This document shows, piece after piece, positions 1 through 9,020 of a stretch of DNA of 64,000 nucleotides. The notes under the pieces are model-generated. The model was not told the origin of the DNA. It did no database searches and worked only from the letters and a program-made list of their open reading frames with translations. Every line of letters starts with the position of its first letter. Positions within the stretch are counted from its first letter, which is position 1. The DNA is taken from assembly GCF_003634215.1 (NCBI RefSeq), contig NZ_RBWX01000007.1:604849-668848 (forward strand), written 5' to 3'. This stretch comes from Sphingosinicella microcystinivorans (lineage in GTDB: Bacteria; Pseudomonadota; Alphaproteobacteria; Sphingomonadales; Sphingomonadaceae). The translations under genes and the position numbers were made by a program.

Positions 1-1
1 C

Positions 2-1429
2 ACCGTGATTCAGGCGCCCGCCGGTGCGACCCGTGAGCGCACCGAGGAAGCGATTGTTCAGGTGAAGGCGTTCTATGCCTCGCAGCCGCAGGTGCAGAAC
101 GTTTTCGTCGTTCGCGGATTCAGCTTCTTCGGGCAGGGACAGGGTAATGCCATTGTCTTCGTGAACCTGAAGCCGTGGAACGAACGCAAGGGCGTCGACA
201 ACAAGGCGGATGCGATCGTCGGCCGGGCCATGGGCGCGTTCATGCAGATCAAGCAGGCGATGGTCTTCGCGCTCAATCCGCCCTCGATTCAGGAATTGGG
301 TACGGCCGGCGGTTTCACGTTCAAACTGCAGGATCGCGGTGGCCACGGGCACAAGGCCCTTGCCGCCGCGCAGGGGCAGCTTTTGGGCTTGGCGTCGCAG
401 AGCCCGGTACTGTCGGGCGTGCGGCCTGACGGACAACCGGAAGCGCCGCAGCTTCGCGTGCTCATCGATCGCATCAAGGCGCGCGCGCTCGGGCTCTCGA
501 TCGGAGACGTGAACGATACGCTCGCGATCTCCTTCGGCAGCGCCTACGCGAACGATTTCACGCGCGATGGCCGCGTGCTGCAGGTGCTCTTGCAGGCCGA
601 CGCACCTTTCCGCATGACCCCGCAGGACGTGCTTGATCTGAAGGTGCGCAGCGCCTCGGGCGATATGGTGCCGTTCGGCGCCTTCACGCAGGTGGAATGG
701 ACCGCAGGCCCGCAGCAGCTCCAGCGCTACAACGGCTATCCGTCGATGACGATCTCCGGCGCAGCCGCGCCGGGCCGTTCGACGGGCGAGGCGATGGCGG
801 AAATGGAGCAGTTCGCCGAGCAGCTTCCCGAAGGCTTTGCCTATGAATGGACCGGCATCTCCTACGAGGAGAAACAGTCCGCGGGCCAGATCGGCCTGCT
901 GCTCGGGCTGTCGCTTGTCGTCGTCTACCTGCTGCTCGCTGCGCTCTACGAAAGCTGGGCGGTACCCGTGTCGGTGCTGCTCATCGTCCCGCTCGGCGTG
1001 CTCGGCTCGGTGCTGTTGACGGCGATGCGCGGGCTTTCGGCGGACATTTATTTCAACGTCGGCCTCGTCACCATCATCGGCCTTGCCGCCAAGAACGCCA
1101 TCCTCATCGTCGAGTTCGCGATTGAGGAGGAGGCGAAAGGCAAGTCGCCGCTCGAAGCGACGATGGAAGCGGTGAAGCTCCGCCTGCGTCCGATCATCAT
1201 GACCTCGATGGCCTTCATCGGCGGCATGTTCCCGCTGTTCATCGCGAGCGGCGCCGGCGCGGCGAGCCGGCGCGCGGTCGGCACGGGCGTGATGGGCGGC
1301 ATGATCACCGCGACGCTGATCGGCATTTTCCTGATCCCGCTGTTCTATTATGCGGTGCGCCGCTGGATCAGCCGCAGGCGTCCGCCCGCACCCGGTGAAC
1401 CGCGTCATGTGGAGGTGAGCGATGCGTAA
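2..1429 (+). CDS. RND efflux pump permease, C-terminal part (5' end outside window)
   Basis: Inner-membrane proton-driven multidrug exporter of the HAE1 (AcrB/MexB) family. The reading frame is open from the first bases of the window, so the true start lies outside. The visible 475 residues are slightly under half of a usual ~1050-residue permease: part of the second periplasmic loop, then the C-terminal membrane helices. Recognisable are the helix around LVVVYLLLAALYESW and the family motif GLAAKNAILIVEFA, followed by the RPIIMTS segment. The stop overlaps by 8 bases the start of the outer-membrane factor gene, so the two are translationally coupled. A membrane-fusion protein gene is expected just upstream but is not in view. 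The exported substrate cannot be told from sequence. Confidence 0.95.
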   Translation, partial: TVIQAPAGATRERTEEAIVQVKAFYASQPQVQNVFVVRGFSFFGQGQGNAIVFVNLKPWNERKGVDNKADAIVGRAMGAFMQIKQAMVFALNPPSIQELGTAGGFTFKLQDRGGHGHKALAAAQGQLLGLASQSPVLSGVRPDGQPEAPQLRVLIDRIKARALGLSIGDVNDTLAISFGSAYANDFTRDGRVLQVLLQADAPFRMTPQDVLDLKVRSASGDMVPFGAFTQVEWTAGPQQLQRYNGYPSMTISGAAAPGRSTGEAMAEMEQFAEQLPEGFAYEWTGISYEEKQSAGQIGLLLGLSLVVVYLLLAALYESWAVPVSVLLIVPLGVLGSVLLTAMRGLSADIYFNVGLVTIIGLAAKNAILIVEFAIEEEAKGKSPLEATMEAVKLRLRPIIMTSMAFIGGMFPLFIASGAGAASRRAVGTGVMGGMITATLIGIFLIPLFYYAVRRWISRRRPPAPGEPRHVEVSDA

Positions 1430-2819
1430 GCTTCTGCTTTTCTCTGTACTGCTTGTGTCCGCGTGTCAGATGGCGCCGAAGCACGAGCGTCCGGCGCTGC
1501 CGACCGCGACGGCCTATCCGCTGTCCCCGGACCCTGCGGATGGCGCGCGGGCGGAGACCATTGGCTGGCGCGACTTCTTCGCCGATCCGGCGCTGCGCAC
1601 GCTGATCGGCACGGCACTGGAGCGCAACCGCGACCTTGCTGTTTCGATTGCGCGTATTGAGGAAGCGCGGGGGCTTTACCGCATCCAGCGCGCCGATCGT
1701 CTCCCGACCCTCGCCGCGAGCGGCGACGCCACGCGGAGCCGAGGGCAGATTTTGACTCCAACGGGCGCGAGCGTGGGGGAGCAGGATCGTTTTTCCGTCG
1801 GTGTCGGTGTTTCGGCGTTCGAGCTCGATTTCTGGGGCCGCGTCCGCAATCTCTCGGAAGCCGCGCGGTCGCAGTATCTTTCCACCGTGCAGGCGGAACG
1901 TGCCTTCCGGCTTAGCCTCGTCCGCGACGTCGCGACCACCTGGTTCGCGCTCCGCGAGACGGAGGAACGTATCACGCTTGCCGAGGCGACGGTGAAAAGT
2001 CGTGAGGACGGCGTGCGCATCGCGCAGCGCCGCCTCGATGCGGGTGTCACCTCCGCGCTCGATTTCCGGCAGGCCGAATCGCTGCTCACGCAGGCCGAAA
2101 CCGAGCTTGCGGGGCTTCGCCTGTCGCGCAGCCGCAATGCGAACTTCCTCGCCGTCCTTGTCGGCGGCCCGCTCCCCGAAACCGCGCCGCCGCTCGCGCT
2201 TGCCGAGCAGGATGGCTTCCCCAGGCTCGCCGCGGGTCTGCCGTCCGATCTCCTGACGCTGCGGCCAGACATCCTTGCCGCGGAGGAAACGCTCCGCGCC
2301 GCCCGCGCCAACATCGGGGCGGCGCGCGCGGCCTTCTTCCCGGCGATCTCGCTCACAGGCACGCTCGGCTTTGCGTCCGGCGAACTCGATTCGCTGTTCG
2401 ACAACGGCAGTTTCAACTGGAGCGTCGGCCCGTCGCTGAACCTCCCGATCTTCGATTTCGGCCGCCGCAAGGGCAATCTCACCGTTGCCGAGGCGCGCGA
2501 AGATATTGCCGTTGCCCAGTACGAGCAGACCGTCCAGCGCGCCTTCCGGGAGGTGGCGGATGCGCTCGCGGGCCGTCGTTTCCTTGCCGAGCAGATGCTC
2601 GCGCAGCTCCGCGCGACCGAAGCGCAGCGGCACATCGCGCAGCTCGCCCGTACCCGCTACCGCGAAGGCGTGGTCGGCTATCTCGAAGTGCTGGACGCCG
2701 AGCGCAACCTGTTCGATGCCGAGCAGGCGCTGATCACCGCGAACCGCGCTGTACTCGACAATCGCGTCGCGCTCTACGTCGCGCTTGGCGGTGGCCTTGT
2801 TGAAGGCGGCGGTTCTTAA
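1422..2819 (+). CDS. Outer-membrane efflux lipoprotein (OprM/NodT family)
   Basis: Outer-membrane channel of a tripartite RND pump. The 465-residue protein starts with a lipoprotein signal peptide whose lipobox is VSAC, giving the lipidated cysteine at residue 15. Two outer-membrane efflux protein repeats follow (about residues 60-245 and 270-455), with the family features LDFWGRVRN near residue 137 and PSLNLPIFDFGRRKGNL in the second repeat. Length and repeat order match OprM/NodT proteins. It is last in the efflux operon, overlapping the permease gene. No terminator is obvious before the next gene, so read-through into the ATPase is possible. Confidence 0.95.
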   Translation: MRKLLLFSVLLVSACQMAPKHERPALPTATAYPLSPDPADGARAETIGWRDFFADPALRTLIGTALERNRDLAVSIARIEEARGLYRIQRADRLPTLAASGDATRSRGQILTPTGASVGEQDRFSVGVGVSAFELDFWGRVRNLSEAARSQYLSTVQAERAFRLSLVRDVATTWFALRETEERITLAEATVKSREDGVRIAQRRLDAGVTSALDFRQAESLLTQAETELAGLRLSRSRNANFLAVLVGGPLPETAPPLALAEQDGFPRLAAGLPSDLLTLRPDILAAEETLRAARANIGAARAAFFPAISLTGTLGFASGELDSLFDNGSFNWSVGPSLNLPIFDFGRRKGNLTVAEAREDIAVAQYEQTVQRAFREVADALAGRRFLAEQMLAQLRATEAQRHIAQLARTRYREGVVGYLEVLDAERNLFDAEQALITANRAVLDNRVALYVALGGGLVEGGGS

Positions 2820-2866
2820 AGTTTCAGGGCTTGCGTGCCCGGCGGTCCTTCTCCCAAAGAGGGGGG

Positions 2867-4357
2867 ATGACGGTCACCATTGATATCGGGAACGATCGGT
2901 CCGGGCAGTCCGTGCCGATCGACCTCCAGGAATTGCTCGCAACCCGCCTACTCGTCCAGGGCAACTCGGGCTCGGGCAAGTCGCACCTGCTGCGCCGCCT
3001 TCTCGAAGAGAGCGCGGGCAGCGTGCAGCAGGTGGTGATCGATCCCGAAGGCGATTTCGTTACGCTTGCCGAACCCTTCGGCCATTCGGTGATCGAGGCG
3101 GCGGACTACGGCGAACGCGAGATCGGCCATTTCGCGGCGCGTGTCCGCGAACACCGCGCCTCGGTCGTGCTCAATCTCGAAGACCTCGATGTCGAGGCGC
3201 AGATGCGCTGTGCCGCCACATTCCTGAACGGCCTGTTCGATGCGCCCCGCGAGCAGTGGTATCCTGTGCTCGTCGTCGTCGACGAAGCGCAGCTCTTCGC
3301 TCCCGCGGGCGCGGGCGACGTTGCGGACGACGTGCGCCGCACTTCGCTCGCCGCGATGACCAACCTCATGTGCCGGGGACGCAAGCGCGGCCTTGCGGGG
3401 GTCATCGCGACGCAACGCCTCGCCAAGCTCGCGAAGAACGTGGCCGCCGAAGCCTCCAACTTCCTGATGGGCCGTACCTTCCTCGATATCGATATGGCGC
3501 GCGCCGCCGATCTGCTCGGCATGGAGCGGCGGCAGGCCGAGGCGATCCGCGATCTCGATCGGGGATCGTTCCTTGCGCTCGGGCCTGCGATTTCGCGGCG
3601 TCCGGTGCCGGTGAAGATCGGCGCTGTGCGCACGCAGGCGCGCGGCAGCGGTCCGTCTTTGGCGCCGCTTCCCACCGATGCGGCGGAGGTGAGGGGCCTT
3701 ATCTTCGCGCCCGTGCCCGAGGATGCGCCGCTCCCCGCGCCGCCGCCGCGCACGCCGGTTCCCGCCGAAACGCTGCTGCGCCGCGTCGCGCAGGAGCTTC
3801 GCCCCGCCGCACCCGTGCCCGAGGGTCCGCCGCCCGATCCCGAAGCTGTCAGCGCCATCATCGCGGACGTGCTTGCCGCCATGCTCGCGGAGGAGGGCAG
3901 CGAACACCGCACCCCGAGCGTTCTGTTCCAGGATTTCCAGGTCCGCTGCCGCATGGCGGGTCTGGCCTCGCCGCCGCTCGATCTCGATGGCTTCAGCCGT
4001 CGGCTTTCCTGCGCGCGCGCCGGGATCGCGAACCCGGAGGATGAAGACTGGCGCGACGCAATGGCGCTCGCGGACACGCTTCCCGCCGAAATGGTCGGTG
4101 CATTCCTGCTCATCGCCCATGCGGCGCGCGAACGCCTGCCGTGCCCCGAAGACACAGCGATCGCTGCCGTCTACGGCACAAGCTCGCTCGGCCGCGTCCG
4201 CCGCCTGCTCGGCTATATGGAAAGCACCGGCCTCATCGTCAGCCGCAACGATCTATCCGGCAACCGCACGATCAGCATCCCGCAGCTTGGCTGCACCACC
4301 GCTCCGTCGGCCTCGACCAGCGCGCGCGGGGCGCGGCGGCGGCTCGCGAACGGCTGA
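2867..4357 (+). CDS. HerA/DUF87-like P-loop ATPase
   Basis: Cytoplasmic ATPase of the HerA/FtsK superfamily, type with an N-terminal DUF87 domain. Walker A is GNSGSGKS at residues 32-39 and Walker B is VVVDEAQ at about 136-142; a helicase-like ATQR segment follows near residue 184. Residues beyond about 270 are Pro/Ala-rich, then a C-terminal domain that looks helical. The ATG at 2867 follows a GA-rich ribosome-binding site (AGAGGGGGG) and begins the conserved part; a TTG 36 bases upstream is in frame but less likely. No NurA-like nuclease is adjacent, so a role in end resection is not supported here. The gene converges on the next one with three bases between stops. Confidence 0.85.
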   Translation: MTVTIDIGNDRSGQSVPIDLQELLATRLLVQGNSGSGKSHLLRRLLEESAGSVQQVVIDPEGDFVTLAEPFGHSVIEAADYGEREIGHFAARVREHRASVVLNLEDLDVEAQMRCAATFLNGLFDAPREQWYPVLVVVDEAQLFAPAGAGDVADDVRRTSLAAMTNLMCRGRKRGLAGVIATQRLAKLAKNVAAEASNFLMGRTFLDIDMARAADLLGMERRQAEAIRDLDRGSFLALGPAISRRPVPVKIGAVRTQARGSGPSLAPLPTDAAEVRGLIFAPVPEDAPLPAPPPRTPVPAETLLRRVAQELRPAAPVPEGPPPDPEAVSAIIADVLAAMLAEEGSEHRTPSVLFQDFQVRCRMAGLASPPLDLDGFSRRLSCARAGIANPEDEDWRDAMALADTLPAEMVGAFLLIAHAARERLPCPEDTAIAAVYGTSSLGRVRRLLGYMESTGLIVSRNDLSGNRTISIPQLGCTTAPSASTSARGARRRLANG

Positions 4358-4360
4358 GGC

Positions 4361-5134
4361 TTATTTCCCCGGCGCGGGGACCTCGCTCGCGACCAGCTTC
4401 CGTTCATCGCGCGCGATCGACCACAAGCGGCGGGGCTGCTTCGGGTCCCAGTCGATCGCTTGTCCGGGCGTTGCGATCGGAATCGTTGCAACATGTTTTA
4501 GCACCGATCCCGCGTCCGGCAGTTCGAGCACGTAAAGCTCCGGATGGTCGTGTCCGGTGATGTAGAGGCGGCCATCTGCACCCCAACTCGCGCCTGAACA
4601 GCTTTTGGGCGCGAAGCGTGCGAGAATTTCCGGCGGAAACACCCACGCGGCGTCTTTCCGGAAAGCATCGTCCAAGCGCACGAGCGTGGTATGGCGATGG
4701 TCCCGCCCAGGCTCGCCGCCCTTGCCGTCATAGTTTGCAAACACCGCCCACCACTTGCCCGCGTGCCGCTCCATCACCGTCAGCGATCCGGGGCCGAAGC
4801 CGAGGCTGATGCTGCGGACATGCCGCATGGAGCGCGTATCGAAGATCTCGACCGCGCTCGTCTGCGGCACCGCCGGATAGTTCGAAGCCGCGCACACGAG
4901 TTCGTGCTTCACCACGGTGCAACTGTTCATGTGCGGGAAGAGGGCGCGTTCGCCCTGCCAGCCCGCGACACGTTTGCCCGTGGCGATCTCGTATTTGCCG
5001 ATGCGATCGTTATCGATCGCGTAGACATATGTCCCGTCGGAGGCGACACCCTGGTTCGCCTCCTCCGCCGGAATTTCCAGCGCAACCGGCGCTGCTGCGG
5101 TCAGCAGCGCCAATACGATTGCATAGCTTACCAC
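4361..5134 (-). CDS. Secreted beta-propeller-like protein, unknown function
   Basis: Not assigned to a named family. The 257-residue protein has a short hydrophobic N-terminus (VSYAIVLALLTAAAPVA) that looks like a signal peptide, then repeating segments of the type YVYAIDNDRIGKYE, AVEIFDTRSMRHV and LYVLELPD, in the style of YncE/quinoprotein propeller blades. The GTG start overlaps the stop of the TonB receptor by a few bases, indicating coupled translation and a joint role at the cell surface or in the periplasm. It might process or bind the receptor's ligand; that is inference from position only. A shorter internal start is possible but would remove the signal. Confidence 0.7.
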   Translation of the reverse strand: MVSYAIVLALLTAAAPVALEIPAEEANQGVASDGTYVYAIDNDRIGKYEIATGKRVAGWQGERALFPHMNSCTVVKHELVCAASNYPAVPQTSAVEIFDTRSMRHVRSISLGFGPGSLTVMERHAGKWWAVFANYDGKGGEPGRDHRHTTLVRLDDAFRKDAAWVFPPEILARFAPKSCSGASWGADGRLYITGHDHPELYVLELPDAGSVLKHVATIPIATPGQAIDWDPKQPRRLWSIARDERKLVASEVPAPGK

Positions 5135-7704
5135 CGCAGCGATGCGCCCACGTTGAAGGTGCGGCCATAACGCTCGTTCTGGATCACCCAGTTGCGGACG
5201 CCGCCTTGATACTGCCGGGTCGGCTCGTCCGTCAGGTTCTGGCCTTCCGCAAAGACACGCACGTTGGGCGTGATGTCGATTGCGACCTTGGCATCGAGCC
5301 GGCGGAGGTCGTCGTTGTACTCATCTGCGAACGCTTCGTCGGCGACGGAGAGCAGCGCGCGGCCGGTGTGGTGATACGCGACCGATGCTTCGACAATACC
5401 CTTCTGATAGAAGAGCTGGGCGCCCCACAGCAGCTTGGACTGTTCCGGGAAGTCGGTGCTGCCACGGCCCGGATTGCGCAGGTTGCCGTCGATCAGTGCG
5501 ACGTTGAGGTTCACGCCGAAACCCGAGAGCAAGCCGGGCAGGAACGTGAACTGCTGCTGATAGGCGGCTTCAAGGCCGACAATGTCACCTTTCTCTGCAT
5601 TCTGTTCCTGAGAGAAGCTGAGTGTTGCAAAATCGCGGCCACCGAAGCTCGTGTCAAACAGCGTGTAGCTTTCGGTGAAGATCGGGTTCTTGATGAACTT
5701 CGCGAACGCGCCGACATAGATGAGGCCGCCTGGTGCAAAATACCATTCCGCCGTCGCGTCCAGCGAGTCGGCGATATAGGGCTTCAGGTTAGGGTTGCCG
5801 AGGCTGATGCCACCTTCGAACGTTCCGTCGCCGATGGGTTCGTAAGTAAGTTCGCCGCCGGGCGAGAGGTCCGCATATTGCGGGCGTCCCACGCTGCGCG
5901 AATAGGCAATGCGAAACACGGTTTCGTCAGACGGCGTGATCCGCACAACGAGGCTCGGCAGAAAATCCGTGTAGGAACGGCTGCCGCTCGTTGACACCAC
6001 ATCCGTATCGTTTTCCAGGCGGAATCCGGTGATGGAAAGCTTGGTGCGCTCGATGCGCATGCCGGCGGTCAGGGCGATATCGCCGAAATCGAGGTTCGCC
6101 ATCGCATAGCCGGCATAGACGTCTTCATCGAGGCTGAAATCGTTCAGCGTCGCGTTCGCCAGCGATGTCGCCGTATCGAGGACGAACTGTGCGCCGCCGA
6201 GCTTGCCGTCTGTGTATGCGCGGATCAGATCGGCATCGATTGCGGGGGTGAGGAGATAATTGTGTCCGCCGCCCGGCTTCACGATCACGTCCTCACCAGC
6301 GAGGCCATCCATCGTGAACCGGTTGGGCGCAGTTCCGCGCGTGTAGCTGTCGTTCTGGCCGTCGAAGCTTTTGTCGGTCAGCCGTACGTTGGCTCCGATC
6401 TTGAGGAAGCTGTTCATGCCGAGCGCGAGGCTGCGCTTCAGATCGGTGCGGAATTGCCAGGTGTCTTCCTCGCCGCTTTCGTCCTGTGCCGTATAGCTAC
6501 GGAAACCCATGCTGGAGGGTGCGAGGTAACCGTTCACGGGCACGGCCGTGTAGAGCTTATCGGTGAAGTCGAGCGCCACCCGCTTGCCATTCGCGTCGGC
6601 GGTGGGCGTACCCCGGAATTGCCACAGCTCGTTCGGCTCGATCACCTCATTGTGGATACGTGCCGCGCCGTAATCGATCGTCCAGTCTTCTCCGAAGCGG
6701 GTCGTGCCGCCCGCCATGAACGCCAGGATCGACTTCTCCTTATATTCCAGGCGAAGGTCCGAACGCTGCTCGCTCGTCGCGGCCATGCCGGTAAGGCCGT
6801 TCGCATCCCACGTGATGTTGGAGAAATCGAGCCGGAAGCGCTGGCGGTATTCGTCTTCGGTGAACTTCGAATAGACGCCGCGCAGGTAAAGCTCGGTGCT
6901 TTCACCCCGCCAGTCGAGCGAGCCGGAAAGGCCGATGCGTTCGCGCTTCAGGCTATAGTCTGTATACTTGATGTTGGTCGGCACGGCGCCGCGCGCGGGC
7001 GCACCGGAGACCGCCACGGCTTCGGGGTTCCAGTTGTCTGGATAAATGCCGTAGCTCGTAAATGTCCGGTCGGAATAGCTCGCCCCGACCAGAATGCCGA
7101 ATTGTTCGTCGGAACCGAAGCGGCCGCCGATGGTGATATCGCCACGGATTGGTTGATCGCCCTTGCGGAGTTCCTGATAACCGATCTGGCCGTTCGCCGA
7201 GAGCGTGAAGGGTTTCTCGAAATCGAAGGCCGTCTGCGGCACGAGGTTGATCGTGGCGCCGATGCCCTGGCCGATCAGGTCGGCGGTCTTCACCTTCGAA
7301 ACTTCGACCCGGTTCAGCAACTGGCCCGACATGATGTCGAGCGGGAGTGAACGCGTCGTGCCGTCGGGGTTGCCGATCTCGAAGCCGTTCAGCGTGTAGC
7401 CGTTGAGGCTCGAAGGAATCCCGCGCACCGCGACATAGCGGCCTTCGCCCTGGTCGTACTGCACGCCGACGCCCGGCAGGCGCTCGATCACCTCGGCGAC
7501 GTTCTTGTCGGGAAGCTGGCCGATTTCGTCGGCGGCGGCCACGTCCATGATGCCGAGCGCTTCGCGCTTCTCTTCGATCGAGCGCTGCTGCTGCGCGCGC
7601 TGGCCGGTGATGACGATTTCTTCGTCCACCACCTCCTGCGCGGCGGCGGTATGCGCGCCCAGAACGGCAAGAAGGCTGACGGATACGAGAAGCGACTTGT
7701 GCAT
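5128..7704 (-). CDS. TonB-dependent receptor, Caulobacter type
   Basis: Outer-membrane active-transport receptor of 858 residues. It has a signal peptide ending about AAAQ, a TonB box-like segment EEIVITGQR near residue 30, and a plug domain with PDKNVAEVIERLPGV and the VRGI segment. A long beta-barrel ends in an aromatic residue (NVGASLRW), as needed for barrel assembly. The plug sequence resembles the TIGR01782 Caulobacter-type group, often linked to oligosaccharide uptake in oligotrophs; the ligand here is not known. The ATG at 7704 has a GGGGGAAC ribosome-binding site. It lies downstream of the 2-oxo acid dehydrogenase operon with a 99-base gap and overlaps the secreted propeller-like gene. 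Confidence 0.93.
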   Translation of the reverse strand: MHKSLLVSVSLLAVLGAHTAAAQEVVDEEIVITGQRAQQQRSIEEKREALGIMDVAAADEIGQLPDKNVAEVIERLPGVGVQYDQGEGRYVAVRGIPSSLNGYTLNGFEIGNPDGTTRSLPLDIMSGQLLNRVEVSKVKTADLIGQGIGATINLVPQTAFDFEKPFTLSANGQIGYQELRKGDQPIRGDITIGGRFGSDEQFGILVGASYSDRTFTSYGIYPDNWNPEAVAVSGAPARGAVPTNIKYTDYSLKRERIGLSGSLDWRGESTELYLRGVYSKFTEDEYRQRFRLDFSNITWDANGLTGMAATSEQRSDLRLEYKEKSILAFMAGGTTRFGEDWTIDYGAARIHNEVIEPNELWQFRGTPTADANGKRVALDFTDKLYTAVPVNGYLAPSSMGFRSYTAQDESGEEDTWQFRTDLKRSLALGMNSFLKIGANVRLTDKSFDGQNDSYTRGTAPNRFTMDGLAGEDVIVKPGGGHNYLLTPAIDADLIRAYTDGKLGGAQFVLDTATSLANATLNDFSLDEDVYAGYAMANLDFGDIALTAGMRIERTKLSITGFRLENDTDVVSTSGSRSYTDFLPSLVVRITPSDETVFRIAYSRSVGRPQYADLSPGGELTYEPIGDGTFEGGISLGNPNLKPYIADSLDATAEWYFAPGGLIYVGAFAKFIKNPIFTESYTLFDTSFGGRDFATLSFSQEQNAEKGDIVGLEAAYQQQFTFLPGLLSGFGVNLNVALIDGNLRNPGRGSTDFPEQSKLLWGAQLFYQKGIVEASVAYHHTGRALLSVADEAFADEYNDDLRRLDAKVAIDITPNVRVFAEGQNLTDEPTRQYQGGVRNWVIQNERYGRTFNVGASLRW

Positions 7705-7803
7705 TGTTCCCCCGATGGCTGGATGTCGGGGGTGCGGGTAGATCGCATCTGCGAAGGAACGGCGTCGTCGCGGTTACAAGATTATGACCTCAGGCTGCTT
7801 TTT

Positions 7804-9009
7804 CTATGACTGTGGCCAGTTCTCCAGAACGTCCACGAAGCGGCTCAGCCACGTGTTGGTCTGGTGCCCGTCGACGACGCGGTGATCGATGGTCAGCGAC
7901 ACATAGGCCATCGGACGGATCTGGATCGTATCGACACCGCCCACCTCGCGCACGACGACGCGCTTTTCGGTTTTGCCGATGCCGAGGATCGCCGATTGCG
8001 GCTGGCTGATGATGATGGGCGTGGCGAGCAGCGAGCCTGAAACGCCGTGGTTCGAAATCGTGAACGTGCCGCCCGAAACATCGCCGCCTGAAAGCTTCCC
8101 GTCGCGCGCGCGCGTCACGAGATCGGTGAGGCGCTGCGCAATGCCGAGCAGCGACAGCGCCTGCGCGCCGTGCACCACCGGCACGATCAATCCCTTGTCG
8201 CCAAGCGCGGTGCCGACGCCGATGTTGATGTCGTCGTAGATGTCCAGCCGGTCGTCGAACCAGCGGCTGTTGATCGCGGGCGCGGCGCGCATCGCCTCAA
8301 CGCACGCGGCGATGAAATAGGCGGTGAACGTGAGGCTCGCGCCCGAGGCGGCAAAGGCATCCTTGTGCGCCTTGCGGTGCGCCATGATCGCGGAGAAGTC
8401 GCACTCGAACACGGCGGTCACATGCGGCGCGGTGGTGACGGAGCCGAGCATGTTGCGCGCGATCGCGAGCCGCATCCGGTCGTGCGGCACGCTGGTCACG
8501 CCGCCGCTCTTGGCGGGGGGCTGCGGCGAAGACGCTTTCGGCGCTGCGGTCGCCGGTGCTTCGGCGCGCTCCGCCACGTGGCGTTCCACGTCATTCCGCG
8601 TGATGCGCCCGCCGCGTCCGGTGCCGGTGACGTTGGCGGGATCGACGTCATGCTCCTGAACTGCGCGGCGGACCGAAGGCGACAGCCAGTTGGCGGGCGC
8701 CGGGCGTTCGTTTGTCGGCGCGGCTTTCGGCGTTTCGACGGGCGCGGCGGTCTCGGGCGCCGGCGGCGCAGCGGAATCCGCCGGGCGCAGACGCCCAAGC
8801 AGCGCGCCCGGTGTCGCCTCGGCATCGGTATCGAGTAGGATTTCGCCGAGAATGCCGTCGGCGGGCGCAGGCACCTCCTGCGTCACCTTGTCGGTCTCCA
8901 ACTCCACGAGCGGGTCGTTCTCCTTCACCGCCTCGCCGACCTTGACCAGCCAGCTCCGCACGATGGCCTTGGTCCCCTCCTGTTCGTAGGGAACGAGAAT
9001 ATCGATCAT
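7804..9009 (-). CDS. 2-oxo acid dehydrogenase E2 (dihydrolipoamide acyltransferase)
   Basis: Core acyltransferase of a branched-chain-type 2-oxo acid dehydrogenase complex: moves the acyl group from E1 to CoA through a lipoyl arm. From the ATG at 9009 the lipoyl domain spans about residues 1-77 with the lipoylated lysine in ETDKVTQE (K41). An Ala/Pro-rich linker leads to a peripheral-subunit-binding domain at about 110-150 (SPSVRRAVQEHDVDP). The catalytic domain ends with DHRVVDGHQ, carrying the active His and Asp. The open frame extends 24 codons further upstream but that stretch overlaps the E1 gene and has no lipoyl character. It sits 11 bases after E1. No E3 gene is present nearby. Confidence 0.93.
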   Translation of the reverse strand: MIDILVPYEQEGTKAIVRSWLVKVGEAVKENDPLVELETDKVTQEVPAPADGILGEILLDTDAEATPGALLGRLRPADSAAPPAPETAAPVETPKAAPTNERPAPANWLSPSVRRAVQEHDVDPANVTGTGRGGRITRNDVERHVAERAEAPATAAPKASSPQPPAKSGGVTSVPHDRMRLAIARNMLGSVTTAPHVTAVFECDFSAIMAHRKAHKDAFAASGASLTFTAYFIAACVEAMRAAPAINSRWFDDRLDIYDDINIGVGTALGDKGLIVPVVHGAQALSLLGIAQRLTDLVTRARDGKLSGGDVSGGTFTISNHGVSGSLLATPIIISQPQSAILGIGKTEKRVVVREVGGVDTIQIRPMAYVSLTIDHRVVDGHQTNTWLSRFVDVLENWPQS

Positions 9010-9020
9010 GGACCTGTCCT

